Shown: piece by piece, positions 1 through 5,657 of the stretch
Layout: every line of letters starts with the position of its first letter
Numbering within the stretch: the first letter of the stretch is position 1
NCBI GenBank assembly: GCA_030834835.1
Contig: JAUQXD010000741.1
Location: forward strand, 1-7,126
DNA length: 7,126 bases
Direction: 5' to 3'
Origin: Thermoflexales bacterium
GTDB taxonomy: Bacteria > Chloroflexota > Anaerolineae > Fen-1058
Notes under the pieces: generated by a model
The model's input: only the letters and a program-made list of their open reading frames with translations
The model's database searches: none
Told to the model about the DNA's origin: nothing
Program-made: the position numbers and the translations under genes

Positions 1-41
1 GCGAGGCGGTTTACTGTTCGACAACGACCTATGTCGGCCGC

Positions 42-602
42 TTACTGGCAGATCAGTTCCCCGGTCGGGATGTCGTATTCTTTCTTGAGGCTCTGGCCAT
101 CGCCCGTGACCACGCGGACGTTGCCAATCAGCCGCGTGCCACGCTCCCACGTAATGTCGATAAATTTGGTCGGCGATTCGACCCCTTCGTTGAAGTAATG
201 AAATTCGCCGTTGCCACCCGTCGCTTCGATCGAGATTTGCACGACCACATTGCCGGGTTTGCCGGGCGCCGGCGCCCGTCGACAGCTGGCGACGTAGACG
301 GCCACGCTCAACGGCCCGGACGAAGTGGGGCTGGGCCGCACGCGCGTCACGACCGGCGATGGCGTCAGAGTCGGGGTGGCGGTTGGAGTGAAGGTGTTTG
401 TAGGCGGCACAGGTGTCGGCGTGGACGTTGCCTCAACCGCGATGGCAGTCGGGCTGGGCCGCGCGGTCGCGGGCGGGCGCGTCACGTTTAGTTCAGGCAC
501 CGGCGTTGCCGTATGGGCGCGCGGCGTAATAGCACTTCGGCCACAGGCAGACAACAGACCGGCGCAGATCAAGATCAGGCCAGCCAATAACGTGCGGTTC
601 AT
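42..602 (-). CDS. Thr/Pro-linker lipoprotein, function unknown
   Basis: This encodes a 186-residue secreted lipoprotein of unknown function. Residues 1-20 form a lipoprotein signal peptide: a short charged start (MNR), a hydrophobic core and a lipobox L17-S18-A19-C20, so Cys20 should be lipidated and the protein tethered outside the cytoplasmic membrane. Residues about 30-95 are a low-complexity linker dominated by Thr and Pro (for example TPTATPTLTPSP), a style common in Chloroflexota surface proteins. Residues about 98-186 look like a small beta-rich domain, with Cys107 and Cys185 placed so that they could form a disulfide. I chose the ATG at 602 because GGAG lies 7 bases upstream. An in-frame start at 635 would add an Arg-rich leader ahead of the signal peptide and has no obvious ribosome site. 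A TAAAAT box at 645-650 could be a -10 element, but it has no good -35. I do not recognise the C-terminal domain. The gene is convincing; its role is open. Confidence 0.82.
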   Translation of the reverse strand: MNRTLLAGLILICAGLLSACGRSAITPRAHTATPVPELNVTRPPATARPSPTAIAVEATSTPTPVPPTNTFTPTATPTLTPSPVVTRVRPSPTSSGPLSVAVYVASCRRAPAPGKPGNVVVQISIEATGGNGEFHYFNEGVESPTKFIDITWERGTRLIGNVRVVTGDGQSLKKEYDIPTGELICQ

Positions 603-707
603 GCATGATCTCCGGCGAAGGATAAACTGCCTCACTACGCCGCCATTTTACCACTCGTTCCCCCTGGTTGCGTTTGAAGGATCAAACCTGTGCGCTGGCC
701 GGCGCGC

Positions 708-917
708 CTACGGCATGAACAGTTTCAACCAGTTGGTGTTGCAGAAAATGCCGCACGCCAGCAGCACAAAGATGACGAACAAAATCGGACCACAGCCGCA
801 GCCCAGCACACTGCCGCTGCCAAAACCGATGCCGCGCTGCAGCCAGGCAAACACCTTATCCAGCAGGAACAGCTGCAATAGACCCATCAGGCAGCCCGGA
901 CGATTATCGCGATACAT
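708..917 (-). CDS. small Cys-rich membrane protein, unknown
   Basis: This is a 69-residue hypothetical membrane protein. Its start codon at 917 is preceded by AAGGAG at 7-base spacing, which makes it a credible gene despite its size. Residues 9-27 form a hydrophobic or amphipathic helix (GLLQLFLLDKVFAWL). A Gly/Cys turn follows (GCGCG, Cys40 and Cys42), then a transmembrane segment at about 44-60 containing Cys55 and Cys59. The C-terminus is short and aromatic (NWLKLFMP). The five cysteines (9, 40, 42, 55, 59) could bind a metal or be lipid-modified, but no known motif is complete. It may be transcribed from the -10 box at 949-954, about 30 bases upstream. I cannot name a family. A function in metal handling or envelope assembly would be a guess. 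Confidence 0.7.
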   Translation of the reverse strand: MYRDNRPGCLMGLLQLFLLDKVFAWLQRGIGFGSGSVLGCGCGPILFVIFVLLACGIFCNTNWLKLFMP

Positions 918-945
918 GGCGCATCTCCTTGAGTGAGAATCTGGT

Positions 946-964
946 TGGATTATAGATCAATCCA
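946..964 (-). promoter_or_regulatory. -10 box inside an inverted repeat
   Basis: On the minus strand a perfect TATAAT lies at 954-949, about 30 bases upstream of the small membrane protein gene. It overlaps a perfect 6-bp inverted repeat (TGGATT at 946-951 and AATCCA at 959-964, 7-base loop). No good -35 is seen at 16-18 bases spacing. The dyad could be an operator over the promoter, or a weak terminator for the acetyltransferase gene that ends at 1009; it has no T-tract. A promoter with an overlapping operator is my preferred reading. Confidence 0.4.
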
Positions 965-1008
965 GGTCGATCACATGTCACACACGTCCCAACTGGCTGA
1001 CAATTGAC

Positions 1009-1455
1009 TCAGGGATTGATCAGCCGTTTCTTGAAGTGAATCAACCGCTCGGCCTCTGCGTAGCCGATTGCGAGGTGCGCTCGATAACTGATCTCGTTAT
1101 CGATCCACGTATCCGAGCCCATCTCAGTAAAACCTTGCGCGATCGCCCATTGCTCAGCGGCCTGCACCAACGCCCGACCGATCCCCTGTCCTCGCAGGTC
1201 TGCATCGACGTACCAGCCCTCGATGTAACCGACCGGCGACGTATCACAGTCCTCGGCATATTTGCGCTGGCCCGCCTCCACAAAGCCGCCGAGTGTGCCG
1301 TTGCCACGATCGGCCACAAAGGTGGCAGTCGATTCATCGGCGCGGAGGGTCGCCAGCTCAGCCCGCAGATCATCAGCAGGTTGATCGGGCCACAACGTCA
1401 ACCGCATCCGCAGCCACTCATCGAAATCCCGTTCCTCGACTGGACGGATGATCAT
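1009..1455 (-). CDS. AAC(6')-like GNAT N-acetyltransferase
   Basis: This is a 148-residue GNAT-fold acetyltransferase that should move an acetyl group from acetyl-CoA to an amine in the cytoplasm. The acetyl-CoA loop is visible as R88-G-Q-G91-I-G93, after the strand IEGWYVD (78-84). Three features resemble, from memory, chromosomal aminoglycoside 6'-N-acetyltransferases of the AAC(6')-Iy/Ig type: LWP at 21-23, CDTSPVGYIEG at 70-80, and the region from S114-D115-T116 to the C-terminus with AIGYAEAERLI. The total length also fits (about 145 residues). Aminoglycoside acetylation is therefore plausible, but many such chromosomal enzymes have other natural substrates. The ATG at 1455 is chosen because GGGGAGG precedes it by 6 bases and the protein then begins at the fold (MIIRP). 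A longer in-frame reading from 1545 would run through the MITE-like repeat and is not credible. The duplicated target sequence overlaps this ribosome-binding site. Confidence 0.88.
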   Translation of the reverse strand: MIIRPVEERDFDEWLRMRLTLWPDQPADDLRAELATLRADESTATFVADRGNGTLGGFVEAGQRKYAEDCDTSPVGYIEGWYVDADLRGQGIGRALVQAAEQWAIAQGFTEMGSDTWIDNEISYRAHLAIGYAEAERLIHFKKRLINP

Positions 1456-1463
1456 CTTGTGCC

Positions 1464-1593
1464 TCCCCTCAGCAGCAATTCTCATTATGGCTTTCAAGTG
1501 AGGAGTCAGGCGTCCCCAGACGCCGGGTGCTGCCACGAGCCGCACGTGGGCGCGCTTGCTCCTCGGTCAAATTGAAATTTGCTGTCCCCTCAG
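1464..1593. mobile_element. 112-bp MITE-like element with 9-bp duplication
   Basis: The element spans 1473-1584 and has no coding potential of its own. Its ends are imperfect inverted repeats: the left end starts CAGCAATTCTCATT and the reverse complement of the right end starts CAGCAAATTTCAAT, with 14 of 19 positions matching. Exactly outside both ends is the same 9-mer, TCCCCTCAG (1464-1472 and 1585-1593), as expected of a target-site duplication. The interior is GC-rich and folds like a cloverleaf: an outer stem (1500-1505 with 1559-1564), a tetraloop hairpin (1509-1514 with 1519-1524) and a second hairpin (1533-1537 with 1545-1549). With no transposase inside, it would be a non-autonomous element moved in trans. 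Its family cannot be set from one copy. The left end lies 18 bases from the acetyltransferase start codon. Confidence 0.72.
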
Positions 1594-1607
1594 ACCGTGA
1601 TAGCAAT

Positions 1608-1638
1608 AGCGTCGAGATCCACGAGTGACCTCGACGCT
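1608..1638 (-). terminator. hairpin after the atp genes, possible terminator
   Basis: A perfect 9-bp inverted repeat (AGCGTCGAG at 1608-1616 and CTCGACGCT at 1630-1638) with a 13-base loop lies 37 bases past the stop codon of the b-delta gene. On the minus strand it is followed by ATTGCTATC rather than a run of T, so it is not a canonical intrinsic terminator. It could still end or protect the 3' end of the atp transcript. A smaller hairpin (1646-1658, 5-bp stem) lies between it and the stop codon. Confidence 0.42.
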
Positions 1639-1675
1639 TCACCCTGCCATCCAATGGCTGCTGTTCAACCAGAAA

Positions 1676-2410
1676 TCAGCTCAGGCTGGACCTCATCGCT
1701 TCCATGCGGCCGGACACCGACGCATCCACGACGCGGTCGCCCACGCGCACCAGCAAGCCGCCCAGAATCCGCGGATCGACCTTGAAGTCCACTTCGCTGG
1801 CGCCGCGCCCGGTCAGGTCGCTCTTGATCGACGCCTGCTCGTTTGCAGACAGCGGCAGAGCCGAAGTGACTTCGGCCTTCGCGCCGGCCGCGCTGACGCC
1901 AGGATCGAGTAACACCACCTTGCCCGCCTTCACGCCGCTGAAGAATTCGTCGACCAGCGCCCGCTGGCGATTGGCATCCATCGCCTCGCCGACCAGCTTG
2001 TTGGCCGCCGCCATCGACAGCGCCACCACTTGTGAGCGCAGATCGGCCAGCGCCTTGTTGCGTTCCAGCAGGGCTTCTTCCTGCGCTTGCACCTTGAGGC
2101 GAGCCGCGTCTTCATTGGCCTTAGCGATGATGGCCGCCGCCTGTTTTTCGGCGTTCGCCGTCATCTCGGCCACCGTCTTCTGGCCTTCGGCGCGGGCTTC
2201 ATCCATGCGCTTGCTGTAGTCGGCTTCGATGTTCGCCAGCCGGGCCTCAGCCTTGCGCGCATCCTCCAGACCTTTGGCGATCTTCTCGCGGCGGCCGTCG
2301 AGGAATTTCAGAATAGGCTTGTACGCGACCGACCGCAGCAAGAGCATCAACACAGCTACATTGACGATCTGTGCAATCAGCAGCGTGAGATTAATACCTA
2401 ATTTTTCCAC
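1676..2410 (-). CDS. atpF: ATP synthase subunit b fused to delta C-terminal domain
   Basis: This 244-residue protein combines the Fo peripheral-stalk subunit b with the C-terminal part of the F1 delta subunit (OSCP). Residues 8-26 are the single N-terminal membrane helix. The segment YKPILKFLDGRREKI follows, and then a long charged, Ala-rich helix (about 40-155) typical of the b coiled coil. From about 164 the sequence changes to the delta C-terminal domain: AEVTSALPLS (179-188), then VDPRILGGLLVRVGD (211-225) and RVVDASVSGRMEAMRSSL, matching the delta family signature. The six-helix N-terminal domain of a full delta, which caps the alpha subunits, is absent. A full b-delta fusion as in mycobacteria is much longer. 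The start is GTG at 2410, with GGAGG 6 bases upstream and 13 bases after the atpE stop. It is the last Fo gene here; no atpA, atpG or atpD follows. The b-delta assignment is confident; how the missing domain is replaced is unknown. Confidence 0.93.
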   Translation of the reverse strand: MEKLGINLTLLIAQIVNVAVLMLLLRSVAYKPILKFLDGRREKIAKGLEDARKAEARLANIEADYSKRMDEARAEGQKTVAEMTANAEKQAAAIIAKANEDAARLKVQAQEEALLERNKALADLRSQVVALSMAAANKLVGEAMDANRQRALVDEFFSGVKAGKVVLLDPGVSAAGAKAEVTSALPLSANEQASIKSDLTGRGASEVDFKVDPRILGGLLVRVGDRVVDASVSGRMEAMRSSLS

Positions 2411-2423
2411 GCTGAGCCTCCGT

Positions 2424-2669
2424 TTAAGCGCTGACGACGAACATCAGGATCAATGCCACGACCAACGCGTAAATCGCGATCGCCTCGGCAAATGCCACAC
2501 CGAGGATCATGTTCGTCTGAATGTTCGCCGAGGCATCGGGGTTGCGGCCCATCGCCTGCAGTGCGCCCTGCATCAGAATACCGATCCCGATGCCAGGCCC
2601 AATCGCACCCAGGCCAATCGCCAGGCCGGCGCCCAGGAACCGAATCGCGTCAACGAGTGCCTTTTCCAT
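2424..2669 (-). CDS. atpE: ATP synthase subunit c
   Basis: This 81-residue proteolipid forms the rotor ring of the ATP synthase Fo sector. Two transmembrane helices (about 9-33 and 54-79) flank the polar loop G41-R42-N43-P44, which contacts the central stalk. Helix 1 carries the Gly-rich ring-packing pattern (GLGAIGPGIGIG). The ion-binding carboxylate is Glu62 in GVAFAEAIAIY. In Na+-type rings a Gln sits in GPGxGQG and a Ser follows the Glu; here these positions are Ile29 and Ala63. Proton coupling is therefore the likely reading, by comparison with the Ilyobacter-type motif. The ATG at 2669 has AGGAGG 10 bases upstream, a strong site that would suit the high copy number of this subunit. It lies between atpB (45-base gap) and the b-delta gene (13-base gap), all apparently in one operon. 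Confidence 0.97.
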   Translation of the reverse strand: MEKALVDAIRFLGAGLAIGLGAIGPGIGIGILMQGALQAMGRNPDASANIQTNMILGVAFAEAIAIYALVVALILMFVVSA

Positions 2670-2714
2670 GTTGTGCTATCCTCCTCAAGGGGGTAGTGAT
2701 GATTAAAGTCGAGT

Positions 2715-3734
2715 TTAGTGATGTGCTTCTTCGTGACTGTCGTGACTGGTCATCGCCGCGCTGATAAACGCCAGCGACAACATGGAGAACACGAGCGCCT
2801 GAATGAAGCCCACAAACAGTTCCAGGCCGTAAAACGGCACCGGCAAAATGAACGGCATCAGCGACGTCATCACGAACAGCAACACGCCGCCCGCGAAGAT
2901 GTTGCCCAGAAGACGGAAGGCAAACGACAGGATGCGGGAGATCTCGGAGACCAGTTCCAGGAAGCCCACGACGAAAAACATGATCCCCATGCCGCCCTTC
3001 TTCAAGGCCGGGATATTGATGAACTTATAGAAGTAAGCGCCGCCCAAAGCCCGCACGCCAAAGACCTGCACCAGCACCATCGTGACCAGTGACAGGGCCA
3101 ACGTCGTGTTGATGTCGCTGGTCGGGACGCGGAAGAACGGCACCACGATGCAGGACGTGCACATTTCAGATGCATGCTCGCCCTCGGTCGGCTGGGCTTC
3201 GCCTTCGGTCGCGTGCGCCTCAAGCGCCACAGGCTGAGCGCGATCGACGGTGTACAGCGTCCCGGCGATCAATTCGACCGGCTTAAAGCCCGTGCCTTCG
3301 TGGGGCGCGTGCAGCGTGCCGATGCTCTCCATGCCGGGCACCATCTCCATCCAGTTGGCAAACAAGACGAAGAGGAAAATCGTCGCCATGACGGGGAATA
3401 TCTTCAACGCATTGGAGCCGGCGACGTTTTTGCACAGACCATACAGGGCATCCATCATCAACTCGAAAATATTCTGCGCGCCGCGTGGAATTTCGGCGTC
3501 GGGATCGCCGCGTCGAATCTTGCGCATGGCCGCAAACACAAACAGCAGCAACACGGCGTCGGCGAGGATGGTGGTGATGAGCGTGTTGGCGACCGGGAAT
3601 CCGCCGATTGAGAATGGCGCTTCCGCAGGCAATGCCACGGCCGGGAAGTTACCCAGCTTGCCCAGCGCGCTCGCCAGGCTGCACAAGCCGACGATTACGG
3701 CAATGAAAATCACCCACTTAATCAGCTTGCTCAA
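2715..3734 (-). CDS. atpB: ATP synthase subunit a
   Basis: This 339-residue integral membrane protein is the Fo stator that carries the two proton half-channels beside the c-ring. The essential arginine is R274 in FRLLGNIFAGG (E. coli R210), and Q312 matches E. coli Q252. The E. coli E219/H245 pair appears altered: G283 and E305 occupy those places. An extra N-terminal hydrophobic segment (about 5-23) precedes the usual first helix (about 47-70), so the protein is longer than E. coli's 271 residues. A loop at about 135-200, on the outer face by E. coli topology, is enlarged, rich in Glu and His, and contains C192-T-S-C195 just before the conserved VPTSDINTTLALSL. The C-terminus is His-rich (HDSHEEAHH). 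I place the start at TTG 3734 because AAGGAGG lies 9 bases upstream. It overlaps the atpZ-like gene by 17 bases, which suggests translational coupling. A reading from 3893 would add a Cys/Arg-rich shadow of that gene. Confidence 0.95.
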   Translation of the reverse strand: MSKLIKWVIFIAVIVGLCSLASALGKLGNFPAVALPAEAPFSIGGFPVANTLITTILADAVLLLFVFAAMRKIRRGDPDAEIPRGAQNIFELMMDALYGLCKNVAGSNALKIFPVMATIFLFVLFANWMEMVPGMESIGTLHAPHEGTGFKPVELIAGTLYTVDRAQPVALEAHATEGEAQPTEGEHASEMCTSCIVVPFFRVPTSDINTTLALSLVTMVLVQVFGVRALGGAYFYKFINIPALKKGGMGIMFFVVGFLELVSEISRILSFAFRLLGNIFAGGVLLFVMTSLMPFILPVPFYGLELFVGFIQALVFSMLSLAFISAAMTSHDSHEEAHH

Positions 3735-4032
3735 GGGCCTTGTCCTCCTTCTTGGATTTCGCTGCGGTTGATGGCGCCTGTCTGGCCCGCGAACTGGCCA
3801 GCACGCTTCGCACCATCGCATATAGACTGACCGGAATGCTGAGGAGCAGCAACCCCAGCACGAACATCGGTTTAGTTCCCAAAACTTGATCAAGCAGCAA
3901 CCCTGCCACCAGCGCCAAAATCACCAGAAAAACGCTGATACACCCGGCCTGCGCCCCGATCAAACTCCCTTCGGCCAGCGCTTTGCTGACTGTTTGAGTG
4001 GGATTCGGCGTTTCGGGTTTAGGCTCATTCAT
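3718..4032 (-). CDS. AtpZ/AtpI-like Fo accessory protein
   Basis: This 104-residue protein heads the Fo gene cluster. The N-terminal 20 residues are polar and Pro-rich. Two transmembrane helices follow (about 27-49 and 55-75), joined by the short turn LLLDQVLGTKPMF (46-58), which is typical of the AtpZ family (the ATPase_gene1 type). The tail is charged, Lys-rich and cytoplasmic. Family members sit first in atp operons; they have been linked to assembly of the c-ring and, in alkaliphilic Bacillus, to Mg2+/Ca2+ supply. The ATG at 4032 is chosen because the alternative GTG at 4089 lies inside the predicted promoter. No strong Shine-Dalgarno is close to it: the nearest GAGGG lies in a hairpin about 16 bases upstream. 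Its 3' end overlaps the start of atpB by 17 bases. AtpI is an alternative name; the small size and turn motif favour AtpZ. Confidence 0.8.
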   Translation of the reverse strand: MNEPKPETPNPTQTVSKALAEGSLIGAQAGCISVFLVILALVAGLLLDQVLGTKPMFVLGLLLLSIPVSLYAMVRSVLASSRARQAPSTAAKSKKEDKALEQAD

Positions 4033-4044
4033 GTGACAACAGTC

Positions 4045-4069
4045 GCGCGCCCTCAATGAGGGGGCGCGC
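4045..4069 (-). promoter_or_regulatory. GC-rich hairpin in the atp leader
   Basis: GCGCGCCCTC (4045-4054) pairs with GAGGGGGCGCGC (4058-4069): a 10-bp stem with two bulged G residues and an AAT loop. It lies 12 bases upstream of the atpZ-like start codon and just after the predicted transcription start (about 4073). It would therefore form the 5' end of the atp mRNA, where such hairpins can protect against decay, and it locks up the only nearby GAGG. It could instead be a terminator for the nuo operon, but no T-tract follows it. Confidence 0.5.
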
Positions 4070-4079
4070 TCTCTCGAAA

Positions 4080-4108
4080 ATCTTAGCACACCCCGGATGA
4101 TTCGTCAA
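4080..4108 (-). promoter_or_regulatory. sigma70-like promoter for the atp Fo genes
   Basis: On the minus strand, TTGACG (4108-4103, 5 of 6 to consensus) is separated by exactly 17 bases from TAAGAT (4085-4080, 4 of 6). The start of transcription would be near 4073, about 40 bases before the atpZ-like ATG. The box lies in the gap after nuoN, so the Fo genes can be transcribed apart from complex I. Read-through from nuo is also possible, because no clear terminator lies between. Confidence 0.58.
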
Positions 4109-4145
4109 TGTAAAAATTAGCGCAATCAGAGAATTTAGTCGAAAT

Positions 4146-5651
4146 CTACCGGATGGTCTGGGCGGCGGTCGTCGCCACGTCGTACCACGGGGCGGCGAAG
4201 ATGCCCATCACCAGCATACCGATCACCGTCACGGCCAGCGCGATCTTGTACGATCCGGGCACGGCCACCGGCACGGTATCGCCCTCGGCCCGATCGACGT
4301 ACGTGACCTTCAGGATAATCAGATAGTAGTACAGCGCCACGATGCTGTTTAGCACGCCGACGATCGCCAGCCACACCAGAACGTGCTGGCCGCTCGTGGG
4401 ATCCACGTACCCGACCGCCGCATTGAAGATAAAGAACTTGGCAAAGAAACCGGCCAGCGGCGGCACACCGGACAGCGACAACATCGCCGCCAAAAGCGCC
4501 AGGGCCACGCCGGGCGATCGGCGGCTGAAGCCCGCCAGGTCTTTGATCAACTCACTGCCCGTGATATTCGTGACGACGGCTACCACGGCAAAGGCCGCGA
4601 TGTTCGTCAACACATAGGCGGTCAAATAGTACAACACGCCCGCCGTACCCAGCGTCCCGACCGCCGCCACGCCGATCAACACGTACCCGGCCTGACCGAT
4701 GGACGAATAAGCCAGCATGCGCTTGAAGTTGCGCTGCGGAATCGCCAGCACGTTGCCCAGGGTCATCGTCGCCACAGACAGCGCCGCCACCAATCCAATC
4801 CACTGTTCTTGCACCGGACCAAATACCAGCAAGAAGAAACGCACCAGCACGGCGAAGCCCGCCGCCTTGGACGCCACCGAGATGAAGGCTGTGATGGGCG
4901 TCGGCGCGCCTTCGTACACATCGGGCGCCCACATGTGGAAAGGAACCGCCGCGACTTTGAAGCCAAAACCGACCAACACCAACACCAGCGCCACCATCAC
5001 CGGCAGTGTCTGCTGATTGGCCACCAATTTCGTCAATTCGACGGCAATGGCCGGGTAACTGGTCTGCCCTGTAAACCCGAACAACAGGCTCAAGCCGTAG
5101 AGCAAAATCGTCGAGGTGAATGCGCCGAACAGAAAATACTTCAAGCCCGCCTCAGACGACGGACGCGTATCGCGCATGAAACCGGCCAGCATGTACAGCG
5201 CGATACCGGTGGTCTCCAGGCCGACGTACAGCATGATGATGTCGTTCGACGCGGCCATCATGCCCATGCCCAGCGCGCTGAAGATCAACAGGCCGTAGTA
5301 TTCGCCGTTGTGCTTGATCGGATTGAAGTCCAGCGAGATGACGCACGTCAGCAGCGCAGCCACGGTAAACATGATGCGGAACAACTGCACAGTGAGATCG
5401 ACCCGCACCATGCCGCCCAACACCGGCTCCACCGCGGGCGCAGCCCCACCCATCAACGGCACCGTCTGCAAACCGATGACGATCAACACGCCCAGCAGCC
5501 CGGCGATCGACAGGTAAGCCAGCGCACGCCGATTCGTCTGGCGGCGCATGAACAGATCGGCGGTGATAACGAGGAAGCCCAACACCAACAACAGAATTTC
5601 AGGGAGAACGGCCACAAGGCCTTGAGTAAGTTGCTCTGGCGTTAGCGTCAT
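4146..5651 (-). CDS. nuoN: NADH-quinone oxidoreductase subunit N
   Basis: This is a 501-residue antiporter-like membrane subunit of complex I, one of the proton-pumping modules in the membrane arm. The length and the run of hydrophobic segments fit the usual 14-helix NuoN. The charged residues of the half-channels are all present: E146 in VGLETT (E. coli E133 position), K232 in GFGFKVAAVPFHMWAPDVYE, K262 in SVASKAAGF, and K405 in GVPPLAGFFAKF. The conserved AYSSIGQAGY motif is at 314-323. The ATG at 5651 is preceded by GGAGG at 10-base spacing, located inside the 3' end of nuoM. Only 6 bases separate it from the nuoM stop, so the two are co-transcribed and probably co-translated. It is the last gene of the nuo cluster in this direction. 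No frameshift or missing key residue is seen. Confidence 0.97.
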   Translation of the reverse strand: MTLTPEQLTQGLVAVLPEILLLVLGFLVITADLFMRRQTNRRALAYLSIAGLLGVLIVIGLQTVPLMGGAAPAVEPVLGGMVRVDLTVQLFRIMFTVAALLTCVISLDFNPIKHNGEYYGLLIFSALGMGMMAASNDIIMLYVGLETTGIALYMLAGFMRDTRPSSEAGLKYFLFGAFTSTILLYGLSLLFGFTGQTSYPAIAVELTKLVANQQTLPVMVALVLVLVGFGFKVAAVPFHMWAPDVYEGAPTPITAFISVASKAAGFAVLVRFFLLVFGPVQEQWIGLVAALSVATMTLGNVLAIPQRNFKRMLAYSSIGQAGYVLIGVAAVGTLGTAGVLYYLTAYVLTNIAAFAVVAVVTNITGSELIKDLAGFSRRSPGVALALLAAMLSLSGVPPLAGFFAKFFIFNAAVGYVDPTSGQHVLVWLAIVGVLNSIVALYYYLIILKVTYVDRAEGDTVPVAVPGSYKIALAVTVIGMLVMGIFAAPWYDVATTAAQTIR

Positions 5652-5657
5652 CTGAGC

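Noticed and set aside
330..480. Short tandem repeats in DNA
   Set aside because: These are codon repeats of the Thr/Pro protein linker, not a CRISPR array or a regulatory repeat.
672..687. 6-bp hairpin (GTTTGA / TCAAAC) after the small membrane protein gene as a terminator
   Set aside because: The stem is short and AT-rich and is followed by GCAACC, not a T-tract, so I cannot support a terminator.
325..936. A 203-codon plus-strand frame with a Gly/Val-rich start
   Set aside because: The repetitive start is the complement of the Thr/Pro linker of the lipoprotein, and the frame runs across two minus-strand genes with good ribosome sites.
1456..1545. N-terminal extension of the acetyltransferase to 1545
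   Set aside because: It crosses the MITE-like repeat, adds residues outside the GNAT fold, and the ATG at 1455 has a strong ribosome site.
1469..1654. A 61-codon minus-strand frame between the b-delta and acetyltransferase genes
   Set aside because: It is made mostly of the repeat element and a hairpin, with no ribosome site or recognisable product.
3735..3893. Upstream extension of atpB to 3893
   Set aside because: The added residues are the out-of-frame shadow of the AtpZ-like gene; AAGGAGG before the TTG at 3734 marks the start better.
4111..4145. AATTTTT run after nuoN as an intrinsic terminator
   Set aside because: No GC stem precedes the T run on the minus strand; only a 5-bp A/T inverted repeat is present.
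4383..5645. A 420-codon open frame on the plus strand, antisense to nuoN
   Set aside because: Its product is an Arg/His/Gln-rich stretch without domains, mirroring the codon bias of nuoN, which has all its family motifs. It is an antisense shadow.
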